A stretch of DNA of 11,479 bases from Spirochaetota bacterium. Lineage in GTDB: Bacteria; Spirochaetota; UBA12135; COTS27; JAFLEE01. Location: assembly GCA_017302015.1 (NCBI GenBank), contig JAFLEE010000125.1:1-11479 (forward strand). The letters are read 5' to 3'. The translations under genes were made by a program, and so were the position numbers. The first letter of the stretch is position 1. Every line of letters begins with the position of its first letter. Positions 5,060 through 11,214 of this stretch are shown in pieces. The notes under the pieces were generated by a model that saw nothing but the letters and a program-made list of their open reading frames with translations, was not told where the DNA came from and made no database searches.

Positions 5060-6211
5060 ATGAAAACCCATCGCGTCGCCGTCGTCGGCTGCGGCATGCT
5101 CGCCCGAAGCGTCCACCTCCCCAATTGCGTGAAGAACCCCCGCATCAAACTCGCGGCGACCTGCGACGCGGACCCCTCGGTGGCCGAAGCCGCGCGCAAG
5201 GAGTTCGGCGCCGAGCGCAGCGAGACCGATTGGAAGAAGCTCGTCGGGGCCCCCGACATCGACTGCTTCATCTTGGCCACCCATACCAACCTGCGCGGGG
5301 CCTTCATCACGGCCGCCCTCGAGGCGGGCAAGCCCGTCTATACCGAGAAGCCCCTGGCGCCCAACCGCGCGGAGATGATGGAGATCGTCGCCTGCGCCCG
5401 CAAAACCGGGGTGCCGGTCTGCGTCGGGCATAATCGCCGCTCCAGCCCGGCGATCCTCGAGGTGAAGCGCCTGCTCGACCGCGTGCGCGGCGGGGCCCCC
5501 GCCATCCCCCCCACGATCTTCCGCGGCAAAGACCGCCCTCCCGTGCCGGAGCAGCATTGGCAATCCCTGCTCCTTCGCATCATGGACGACGCCCGGTCCT
5601 GGAAGGATTGGATCTTCCACGACGAAGAGGGCATCCTCTTTTCCGAGATGGTCCACTTCATCGACCTCGCCCTCTGGCTCACCCCGGCCCGGCCCGTGCG
5701 CGTCATCGGCGAGGGCTCGGTGCGGGGCAATTTCACCCTCATCTACCGCTTCGACGACGGCAGCATGGCGACCCTCCACCACTCGCTCGCCGGGCATTTC
5801 GACTACCCCAAGGAGCTCCTCGAGGCGTCCGTCGGCCATGTCACCGTGGCCATGGACCAGCACATCGAGGTGCGCCAATGCGGCTTGGGCGACGAAGCGG
5901 GCCTCAAGACCTTCCCGTGGGCCGAGGATTCCCCCTGGGCGAAGGAGCGCGGCATGGCCGCCTATTTCTCCGAGATCGAGAAGGAGCGCGCCCTCGCCGC
6001 CCGGGAGGGCCGGCCCCCCCGCTGGCTCAACGTGACGAAGGGCCACGCCGCCCACCTCGACCGCTTCCTCACGCACCTCGAGGGGCGCGGCGAAAACCCC
6101 TGCCCCGTTGAGAGCGCCGTCGCGGTCAACCGCCTGGCCCTCAAATCCCTGGAGGCCGTGCGCACCGGGCATCCCGTGGCCCTCGGCCCCGAAGACTGGC
6201 ATGTCGTATAA
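5060..6211 (+). CDS. Gfo/Idh/MocA-family oxidoreductase (first copy)
   Basis: A 383-residue NAD(P)-dependent dehydrogenase of the Gfo/Idh/MocA family, whose members oxidise or rearrange sugars, inositols and their derivatives. The Rossmann start VAVVGCGMLARSVHLP (residues 6-21) binds the nucleotide, and YTEKPLAPN (94-102) carries the family EKP motif with the conserved lysine K97. GHNRRSSP (123-130) and EMVHFIDLALWL (196-207, with H199 at the usual catalytic histidine position) line the active site. It is longer than the second dehydrogenase because of extra segments near residues 155-190 and 285-310. The ATG has AAGGA eight bases upstream. It precedes a second member of the same family by 60 bases. 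The substrate cannot be assigned from sequence. Cytoplasmic; no signal peptide is seen. Confidence 0.9.
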   Translation: MKTHRVAVVGCGMLARSVHLPNCVKNPRIKLAATCDADPSVAEAARKEFGAERSETDWKKLVGAPDIDCFILATHTNLRGAFITAALEAGKPVYTEKPLAPNRAEMMEIVACARKTGVPVCVGHNRRSSPAILEVKRLLDRVRGGAPAIPPTIFRGKDRPPVPEQHWQSLLLRIMDDARSWKDWIFHDEEGILFSEMVHFIDLALWLTPARPVRVIGEGSVRGNFTLIYRFDDGSMATLHHSLAGHFDYPKELLEASVGHVTVAMDQHIEVRQCGLGDEAGLKTFPWAEDSPWAKERGMAAYFSEIEKERALAAREGRPPRWLNVTKGHAAHLDRFLTHLEGRGENPCPVESAVAVNRLALKSLEAVRTGHPVALGPEDWHVV

Positions 6212-6248
6212 TGGAGGGCCGGGAAGGACGTTCCACGCGGCCTTCCCG
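6207..6248 (+). promoter_or_regulatory. TATAAT over a stop codon plus hairpin, between the two dehydrogenase genes
   Basis: TATAAT (6207-6212) overlaps the TAA stop of the first dehydrogenase and could be a -10 box for the second, although no -35 is visible. Just downstream CGGGAAGG (6220-6227) and CCTTCCCG (6241-6248) form a perfect eight-base-pair stem with a 13-base loop. This could be a terminator without T-run, an mRNA processing or stabilising hairpin, or part of the leader of the second gene. Confidence 0.35.
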
Positions 6249-6271
6249 ATGACCACGCAGGAGTTCCCGCC

Positions 6272-7315
6272 ATGCGGAAAGTGAAATTCGGCATCATCGG
6301 CACCGGCGCCATCGCGGCGCGGCACGCGGAGGCCCTCGCCCTCACCGGCAACGCCGAACTCGTGCTCGTCTACGACAAGGTGGGCGAGCGTTCCGCCGCC
6401 TTCGCCAAGCAGCACGGCTGCAAGGCCGCCGCCACCTTCGAGGAATTCCTGGCCTCCGACATCGAAGCGGTCACCATCGCCACGCCCAGCGGGCTCCACG
6501 CCGAGGTGGCCATCCCCGCCGCCCGCGCCGGCAAGCACATCCTTTGCGAGAAGCCCCTCGAGGTCACGGTCAGCAAGACCAACGAACTGGTGCGCGCCTG
6601 CGAGAGCGCCAATATCCGCCTCTCCGCCGTCTTCCAATCGCGCTTCAGCCGTTCGGTGCAGCTCATCAAGCAGGCCGTCGACGAGGGGCGCTTCGGCCAG
6701 CCCGTGCTCGCCACGGCCAGCGTGCGCTGGTTCCGCTCCAGCGAGTACTACGGCAACGCGACCTGGCGCGGCACCTGGGCCCTCGACGGCGGCGGGGCCC
6801 TCATGAACCAAGGCATCCACACCGTCGACCTCATGCTCTATTTCAACGGCGACGCCTCCGAGGTCACCGGGCGCACCGCGCGGCTGCTGCACAAGAACAT
6901 CGAGGTCGAAGACACGGTCGTGGCGATGTTCAAGTTCAAGAATAATTCCCTCGGCACCCTCGAGGCGAGCACCGCCTGCGCTCCCGGCTTCCCCCGGCGC
7001 GTGGAACTCTCCGGCACCGACGGCAGCGTGCTCCTCGAGGACGACCGCATCCTGCGCTGGCAATTCAAGGTCGAGAAGCCCGGCGACGACGAGATCCGGA
7101 AATTCGGCCTGGCGGGCGAGGGCCTCCACGGCGGCGCCGGCGACCCCAACGCCATCTCGAGCGAAGGCCACCGGCGGCAACTCACTGAACTCGCCGACGC
7201 CATCCTCAGCGGGCACCACCTCACCACCCCCGGCGCCGAGGGCAAACGGGCCGTGGAACTCATCTGCGCCGTCTACGAGTCGGCGCGCACCGGGACGACG
7301 ATCAAGTTCCTCTAA
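6272..7315 (+). CDS. Gfo/Idh/MocA-family oxidoreductase (second copy)
   Basis: A 347-residue NAD(P)-dependent dehydrogenase. Residues 5-16 (KFGIIGTGAIAA) are the nucleotide-binding loop; LCEKPLEVT (91-99) holds the EKP motif with K94; GGGALMNQGIHTVDLM (173-188) holds the active-site H183 and D186. The RGTWALDGGGALMNQ pattern is shared with WlbA-type UDP-N-acetyl-2-amino-2-deoxyglucuronate dehydrogenases and many catabolic relatives, so this copy is closer to the classical family than the first. AGGAG at 6259-6263 precedes the ATG by eight bases. It is followed after 17 bases by an AraC regulator, probably in the same transcript. The substrate is not known; a sugar acid, amino-sugar or cyclitol derivative is the family expectation. 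Confidence 0.92.
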   Translation: MRKVKFGIIGTGAIAARHAEALALTGNAELVLVYDKVGERSAAFAKQHGCKAAATFEEFLASDIEAVTIATPSGLHAEVAIPAARAGKHILCEKPLEVTVSKTNELVRACESANIRLSAVFQSRFSRSVQLIKQAVDEGRFGQPVLATASVRWFRSSEYYGNATWRGTWALDGGGALMNQGIHTVDLMLYFNGDASEVTGRTARLLHKNIEVEDTVVAMFKFKNNSLGTLEASTACAPGFPRRVELSGTDGSVLLEDDRILRWQFKVEKPGDDEIRKFGLAGEGLHGGAGDPNAISSEGHRRQLTELADAILSGHHLTTPGAEGKRAVELICAVYESARTGTTIKFL

Positions 7316-7332
7316 ACCCTCCCCCCCGAGGC

Positions 7333-8175
7333 ATGCCCTCCCCGGTCCTGTTCCTCTCCCCGGCGCGCTACCTGAAGGAACTCGCCGGCGGCCACTGCAC
7401 CGCGGCCCTCGAACACGGGGGGCTTAGTTCCTTCCGCCGCGACTGGGGGTTCGCGCCGCGGCGCATCCCCGCCTCGATCCTCTACTATGTGATCCAGGGG
7501 GGCATCCGCGTCACGCTCCCCGGGGATCCCCGCGGACGGGGGGCGCTCCTCACCCCCGGCACGCTGCTCTGGATCGCGCCTTGGGTCGAGCACGCCATGG
7601 CCCTCGAGAAGCCCGAGGGCGCCACGGTGACCTGGCATATGCGCCTCAGCGTCCGCCGGGGCGGGCGCCTGCTCCACCCGCACGGCGACCTCCGAACGCT
7701 TTCGGACCGCGGCGACCTTCCGGCGCGCCTAGAGGAACTCGTGCGCGCCTCCCGGGAGGACGGGCCCTTCGCTCCGGAGCGCCTCCGCGCCCTCGCCTTC
7801 CTCTTCGCCCTGGAGGCCCTCGGCGATGGACGCCCGGAGGCCGCCCAGGGCCTCTCCAACCGCCAGTGGGCGCGCCTTCGCCAATGGCTCGACGGACATT
7901 GGGACCGGCGCCCCGTGCCGGCGGAAATGGCCGCCTGCCTCGATCTCTCCCCCGCCTATTTCGCCCGGCTCTTCCACCGCACCACCGGGTTCACCCCTCG
8001 GGTATGGCTGGTGCGGGAAAAAATCCGCCTCGCCACGGCGCGCCTGGCCGAAGGCGGGTTCAGCGTCGAGGCCGCCGCGAAATCCCTGGCCTATACGGAT
8101 TTTTCCCTCTTCAGCCGGCAATTCAAGGCCGTCATGGGGATCTCTCCCCGGCAATTCAAGAAACGCTACGGATAA
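7333..8175 (+). CDS. AraC-family transcriptional regulator
   Basis: A 280-residue regulator. The N-terminal part (about 45-105: PASILYYVIQGGIRVTL, then LLTPGTLLWIAPWVEHAM) looks like the cupin-like AraC ligand-binding domain. The C-terminal third is the double helix-turn-helix: first around 196-217 (VPAEMAACLDLSPAYFARLF), second around 244-265, with the family signature DFSLFSRQFKAVMGISPRQFKKRYG at the very end. It starts 17 bases after the second dehydrogenase, so it likely senses a metabolite of that pathway and controls these genes; this is inference from position. The only SD-like sequence, GAGG at 7328-7331, is too close to the ATG, so coupled translation or a slightly later start is possible. 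Confidence 0.9.
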   Translation: MPSPVLFLSPARYLKELAGGHCTAALEHGGLSSFRRDWGFAPRRIPASILYYVIQGGIRVTLPGDPRGRGALLTPGTLLWIAPWVEHAMALEKPEGATVTWHMRLSVRRGGRLLHPHGDLRTLSDRGDLPARLEELVRASREDGPFAPERLRALAFLFALEALGDGRPEAAQGLSNRQWARLRQWLDGHWDRRPVPAEMAACLDLSPAYFARLFHRTTGFTPRVWLVREKIRLATARLAEGGFSVEAAAKSLAYTDFSLFSRQFKAVMGISPRQFKKRYG

Positions 8176-8192
8176 GCCTTCGCGGGGAGCAT

Positions 8193-8209
8193 CGCGGGGA
8201 AAGCCCGCG
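8193..8209. terminator. Hairpin between convergent AraC and small membrane protein genes
   Basis: CGCGGG (8193-8198), loop GAAAG, CCCGCG (8204-8209): a compact stable hairpin in the 51-base gap between two convergent genes, where a two-way terminator is expected. There is no T-run on the plus side, but minus-strand readers of this gap also see none; confidence is modest. Confidence 0.4.
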
Positions 8210-8226
8210 GGCGCACGGGCGCGCGA

Positions 8227-8667
8227 TTATTCTTGGCCCAATAATTCGCGGTAGAACTGGTCGTCGGATTTCAGGAGGCCCCGCTGGATGGCCACCTCGA
8301 ACAGGTTGAGGAGAGCGTCGCGGGGATTGAAATCGGGACGGCTGCCGTAGGGGTCGCCCGCGCGGTCGTCCCCCAGGAACTCGTCGATGGCCGCGGGGTC
8401 GAGGATCTGGCCCTCTTTCTGGGAGATGAAATCTTTCACGAAGGGATGCTGGGCGTAGCGCTCCTTGATCCCGGTGATGGCCGCGCTGCGCCCGGCCATG
8501 AGGGTGGAGAGCATGCCCGCCGGCCCGTTCTCGTCTTTGCGCTGGACGGCCTTGCGGAGAAGCTTCAGATGGTGCTCCTGGCGCCGCAGGCGGCGATCGA
8601 GCAGCACCGCCCCGAGGACGAGGCCCGCGAGGTTCAGGATGGAGAGGATGAGGAGCGCCAAGACCAT
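8227..8667 (-). CDS. Small membrane-anchored hypothetical protein
   Basis: A 146-residue protein of unknown family. Residues 2-24 (from VLALLILSILN to LGAVLL) form one hydrophobic helix, followed by a strongly basic segment (DRRLRRQEHHLKLLRKAVQRK) that should stay in the cytoplasm, so an N-out/C-in single-pass anchor is likely. The rest is soluble and helical, ending in LLNLFEVAIQRGLLKSDDQFYRELLGQE. No catalytic motif is visible. The ATG has no SD sequence; instead a good promoter ends six bases upstream, which predicts a leaderless mRNA. It is divergent from the SrkA-like kinase gene and convergent with the AraC gene, so it appears to be its own transcription unit. Confidence 0.7.
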   Translation of the reverse strand: MVLALLILSILNLAGLVLGAVLLDRRLRRQEHHLKLLRKAVQRKDENGPAGMLSTLMAGRSAAITGIKERYAQHPFVKDFISQKEGQILDPAAIDEFLGDDRAGDPYGSRPDFNPRDALLNLFEVAIQRGLLKSDDQFYRELLGQE

Positions 8668-8672
8668 GGTGT

Positions 8673-8701
8673 ATTATGGCCGGTTCCCCGGGATTTTTCA
8701 A
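8673..8701 (-). promoter_or_regulatory. Sigma-70-like promoter for a leaderless transcript
   Basis: On the minus strand, TTGAAA (8701-8696) and CATAAT (8678-8673) are separated by exactly 17 bases; each matches the consensus at five of six positions. The expected start of transcription, about seven bases after the -10, falls at 8666-8667, which is the start codon of the 146-residue membrane protein. That and the lack of an SD sequence both point to leaderless translation. Confidence 0.55.
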
Positions 8702-8784
8702 CGACCGGCGGCCCGATTTCGTCCCACGGGCCCCTTTTCGGAACTTTCCCGGGCCGTTCCTGAGTCTTTCGCGCTCTCGATGAT

Positions 8785-8795
8785 GGGATAATCCC
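8785..8795 (+). promoter_or_regulatory. Possible -10 box inside an 11-base palindrome before the kinase gene
   Basis: GGGATAATCCC is a palindrome around a central A and contains GATAAT (8787-8792), 33 bases before the ATG at 8826. It could be a -10 box with an overlapping binding site. No clear -35 or SD accompanies it. Confidence 0.25.
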
Positions 8796-8825
8796 GAGCG
8801 CCCCTTCAACGCGGCGGCGACGCCC

Positions 8826-9821
8826 ATGCCCCCTTCCGTCCCCCCCGCCGAGCCCACCGGCGCTTTTTCCTCCCTCGATCCCAATACGTTCATCGACGCG
8901 GTGGCCTCGGCCATCGGCCGCCCCCTCACCGGCCTTTGCCGGCCCTACGCCTCCTATATCAACCGGGTCTTCGAACTGCGCGCGGAGGACGGCGAGGGTC
9001 TGGTCGCCAAGTTCTACCGGCCCGACCGCTGGAGCCGGGACGCCCTCCTCGAGGAGCACGCGTTCGTCTTGGAACTCGCCGCCGACGAGCAGCCCGTGAT
9101 CCCGCCCCTGCCCCTCGCAAACGGCGCCACCCTCGGCCAGCACGAGGGGGCCCATTTCGCCGTCTTCCCGAAGAAGGGCGGGCGCATGGTGGACGAGTTC
9201 ACCGACGCCGATTGGCTGGCCACCGGGCGCCTCCTCGCGCGCCTGCACCGCATCGGCGCCCTCCGGGAAGCGCCCCATCGGGTGCGCATCCACCCCGAGG
9301 CTTCCACCGATTCCCAACTCGATTTCCTGCTCTCGGGCGATTTCGTCCCCGAGCCCTTCGCGCGCCCCTACCAGAGCCTCGGGCGCGAACTCGTCGCCCT
9401 CGCCCGGGAACGCTTTACGGGCGTCGCCCTCCAGCGCGTCCACGGGGACCTTCGACTCGCCAACCTCATCCACCGCCCGGGCGAGGGGACCTTCGTGGTG
9501 GACTTCGACGATATGGGCATGGGCCCCGTGGCCCAGGACCTCTGGCTCCTCCTCCCCGGCCACCGCGGGGAATGCGGGCGTGAGCTCGGCCTCCTCCTCG
9601 AGGGCTACGAAGTGTTCCTCGAGTTTCCCCGGGACCAATTGGGCCTCATCGAGATCCTTCGCGCCATGCGCTTCATCCACCATAGTTCTTGGTGCGCCCG
9701 CCAAGTGGGCGACGGCGCCTTCGCCGAGACCCACCCGTACTGGGGCACCCCCGCCTATTGGGACGAGGAGATCTCGGCCTTGGAGCGCCAATTGGCGCGC
9801 ATCCGCGACGGGGAGGCCTAG
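8826..9821 (+). CDS. srkA: SrkA/YihE-type stress response kinase
   Basis: A 331-residue kinase of the aminoglycoside phosphotransferase/RdoA fold, very close in length to E. coli SrkA (YihE, about 328 residues), a Ser/Thr protein kinase linked to Cpx envelope stress and survival. I recall matching landmarks: NRVFELRAEDGEGLVAKFYRP (46-66, ATP-site lysine K62), LEEHAFVLELAADEQPV (75-91), FAVFPKKGGR (111-120), the catalytic loop VHGDLRLANL (205-214, with D208 and N213), the metal-binding DFDD (226-229), GPVAQDLW (233-240) and LIEILRAMR. In E. coli the gene sits with dsbA; here no dsbA is present. The only ATG near the family start is 8826, without a good SD. Its TAG stop overlaps the stop of the convergent histidine kinase gene. 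Confidence 0.9.
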   Translation: MPPSVPPAEPTGAFSSLDPNTFIDAVASAIGRPLTGLCRPYASYINRVFELRAEDGEGLVAKFYRPDRWSRDALLEEHAFVLELAADEQPVIPPLPLANGATLGQHEGAHFAVFPKKGGRMVDEFTDADWLATGRLLARLHRIGALREAPHRVRIHPEASTDSQLDFLLSGDFVPEPFARPYQSLGRELVALARERFTGVALQRVHGDLRLANLIHRPGEGTFVVDFDDMGMGPVAQDLWLLLPGHRGECGRELGLLLEGYEVFLEFPRDQLGLIEILRAMRFIHHSSWCARQVGDGAFAETHPYWGTPAYWDEEISALERQLARIRDGEA

Positions 9822-9824
9822 GCC
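9815..9824. other. Palindrome holding the overlapping stop codons of two convergent genes
   Basis: GGCCTAGGCC is a perfect 10-base palindrome. Its central CTAG (9818-9821) contains the TAG stop of the plus-strand SrkA-like kinase (9819-9821) and the TAG stop of the minus-strand histidine kinase (9820-9818). There is therefore no intergenic space for a terminator, and each transcript must run into the other gene. Confidence 0.8.
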
Positions 9825-10966
9825 AGGCGCGCCCCGAAATCCATCGTCACCCGGAACCCCGCGCCGGAATTCTCATAGCGCACCGCATAGCCGAGTTCGG
9901 GGGCGCCCTCTTGGAGGATGCCCAGGAAGGTTCGCCGGTCCCCCGATCCCTTGCTCGACCGCTTGCCGATCTCGTCCACGGGAAACGGCAAGCCGCCCGC
10001 GTTGTCTTCGATGACGAGTTGGCCGCCTTCCCGCCAGATGCGAAGGCGCAGGGCCGCGCCTTCTCCCGGGCGGCGGGCATGGGCCTCGCAGGCGTTGTCG
10101 AACAGGTTCTTGAGGTTGCTCGTGAAGAGGAGAAAATAGAAGTCGAGGCAACCCCGCACGGAAGGATCCACATTCACCCGGCCCTTCATCGCGTGCTCGC
10201 AGACGTGCACGACGGCCTTGCGTAGGTCGAAGGGGCTGCGGCGCTCCACATCCAGCAGGTGCATGGCCTGGACGGAGGCCTCGACGGTTTTGTCGAGGAG
10301 GCAGGCCGCCTCCGCCGCCGTCGGGGGGTCCTTGCGCAGCAGGGTCGCGGCGTACTGGACCCGCGCCAATTGGTTCCTCAGGTCGTGCAGGGTGAGTTGG
10401 TTGGCGATCTTGATCACCTCGACCTGCACGCGCAGGTCGCCGACGGCTTGCTCGCTACGCTCCCCGTCCCGCACCACGCGCAGCGTCTCCCGCATGACGA
10501 TGATGGATGAGACGCTGAAGATGACGTAGACCACGATCTCGAGATTGCGGTGCTCGCCCCTCAGGAGGATGGCGGACAGGATCAGGCTCCCCAGGATGAA
10601 GACGGCCAATTGCCCGCTATAGAAGCGCGACTTCACCGTGGTGCTATTGTAGATGATCCCGATGATCGCGAAGATCGAACAGATGTAGAACATCTTCTGC
10701 GGCAAGCCGATCATGCAGGCGATCCAGAGGATGACCAGTTGGGGGATGTTCGCCCACTCCCAGCGCGTCTTGCACCCCCGGGCGGTGAGGCCCTTGGAGA
10801 CGTAACTCTCCACCAGCAAGATCCCATGGAAGAGCAGATTGACCGAAAGGATAAGCGCGTACCACCAAGGGGTTGCCCATCCCAGGATAAAAAAGGCCAC
10901 GACCGTCCCCGCGCCGTTTATATAGAGGCTCTGCCTCAGGCGGGGTCTCGTGATGATTGAAATCAT
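9818..10966 (-). CDS. Membrane sensor histidine kinase, orphan
   Basis: A 382-residue kinase. The first 160 residues hold about six hydrophobic helices (near 15-31, 35-53, 73-88, 91-108, 117-135, 141-158), a membrane sensor of no type I can name. The phosphoacceptor is probably H194 in LTLHDLRNQLARV. The N box is NLFDNACEAH (287-296, N291) and the G1 box is EDNAGGLPFPV (320-330). The G2 region is odd: SSKGSGDRRTFLGI (337-350) replaces the usual SxKxxGxGLGL, with a GDRRT insertion-like segment. No response regulator is adjacent. The ATG at 10966 is the first possible start, because a TAA lies in frame nine codons upstream; no SD is visible. It has the strongest promoter in the window, with a LacI-type operator over the start point. 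Its stop codon overlaps that of the SrkA-like kinase. Confidence 0.85.
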   Translation of the reverse strand: MISIITRPRLRQSLYINGAGTVVAFFILGWATPWWYALILSVNLLFHGILLVESYVSKGLTARGCKTRWEWANIPQLVILWIACMIGLPQKMFYICSIFAIIGIIYNSTTVKSRFYSGQLAVFILGSLILSAILLRGEHRNLEIVVYVIFSVSSIIVMRETLRVVRDGERSEQAVGDLRVQVEVIKIANQLTLHDLRNQLARVQYAATLLRKDPPTAAEAACLLDKTVEASVQAMHLLDVERRSPFDLRKAVVHVCEHAMKGRVNVDPSVRGCLDFYFLLFTSNLKNLFDNACEAHARRPGEGAALRLRIWREGGQLVIEDNAGGLPFPVDEIGKRSSKGSGDRRTFLGILQEGAPELGYAVRYENSGAGFRVTMDFGARLA

Positions 10967-11002
10967 GGGACAAATGAAAATTGGATCATTTTATGAAAAA
11001 AA

Positions 11003-11016
11003 TGTAAACGATTACA
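11003..11016. promoter_or_regulatory. LacI/GalR-CcpA-type operator palindrome
   Basis: TGTAAACGATTACA has perfect five-base arms TGTAA/TTACA around a central ACGA, and satisfies the catabolite-responsive-element pattern TGWAANCGNTNWCA at every position. The central CG is the hallmark of LacI-family sites. It lies four bases downstream of the -10 box on the minus strand and covers the expected transcription start, the place where a repressor blocks initiation. Confidence 0.6.
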
Positions 11017-11020
11017 ACGA

Positions 11021-11049
11021 AGTATAAATTACGGCCACGGAACTGTCAA
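11021..11049 (-). promoter_or_regulatory. Near-consensus sigma-70 promoter for the histidine kinase gene
   Basis: On the minus strand the -35 is a perfect TTGACA (11049-11044), the spacer is exactly 17 bases, and the -10 is TATACT (11026-11021), five of six to consensus. Transcription should start near 11014, leaving a leader of about 48 bases before the ATG at 10966. The region is markedly more AT-rich than the rest of the window. Confidence 0.7.
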
Positions 11050-11214
11050 CAAGCCTTCAAAAGTAGGCTTTCGCCGATTTGAATGTCGCAGCGAAGCTCG
11101 CACAAAACAGCCAAACAAAAGGGTGTCGGCCTGCCAACCTTCCAAGACGAGGCTCGATTGCGAAGCGATCAGAAGAGTCGGTCCAACCGCCGCCCGAATT
11201 AGGATGATCGCGTT
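11050..11214. other. Intergenic remainder between sulfatase and kinase promoter
   Basis: No gene is visible. The only structure is a small hairpin, GATTGC-GAA-GCGATC (11156-11170), 45 bases past the stop of the minus-strand sulfatase gene; it has a six-base-pair stem with one T-G pair and a stable GCGAAGC turn, but no T-run, so a terminator role is uncertain. Confidence 0.35.

Noticed and set aside
4919-7219. A 766-codon open frame on the minus strand across both dehydrogenase genes
   Set aside because: It is the mirror image of two clear Gfo/Idh/MocA genes. GC-rich codon bias removes stops from this antisense frame; the product is a monotonous Gly/Ala/Glu/Val/Asp sequence with no motif.
8634-9791. 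A 385-codon minus-strand open frame opposite the SrkA-like kinase
   Set aside because: Antisense shadow of a strongly recognisable kinase; composition typical of mirrored GC-rich code.
10967-10977. GGGACAAATGA shared with 65-75
   Set aside because: An 11-base match in two unrelated contexts, with no further similarity on either side; likely chance.
10963-10989. An eight-codon open frame (ATG at 10989) overlapping the histidine kinase start by ATGA
   Set aside because: It could be a leader peptide, but it has no SD and no telling composition; too short to claim.
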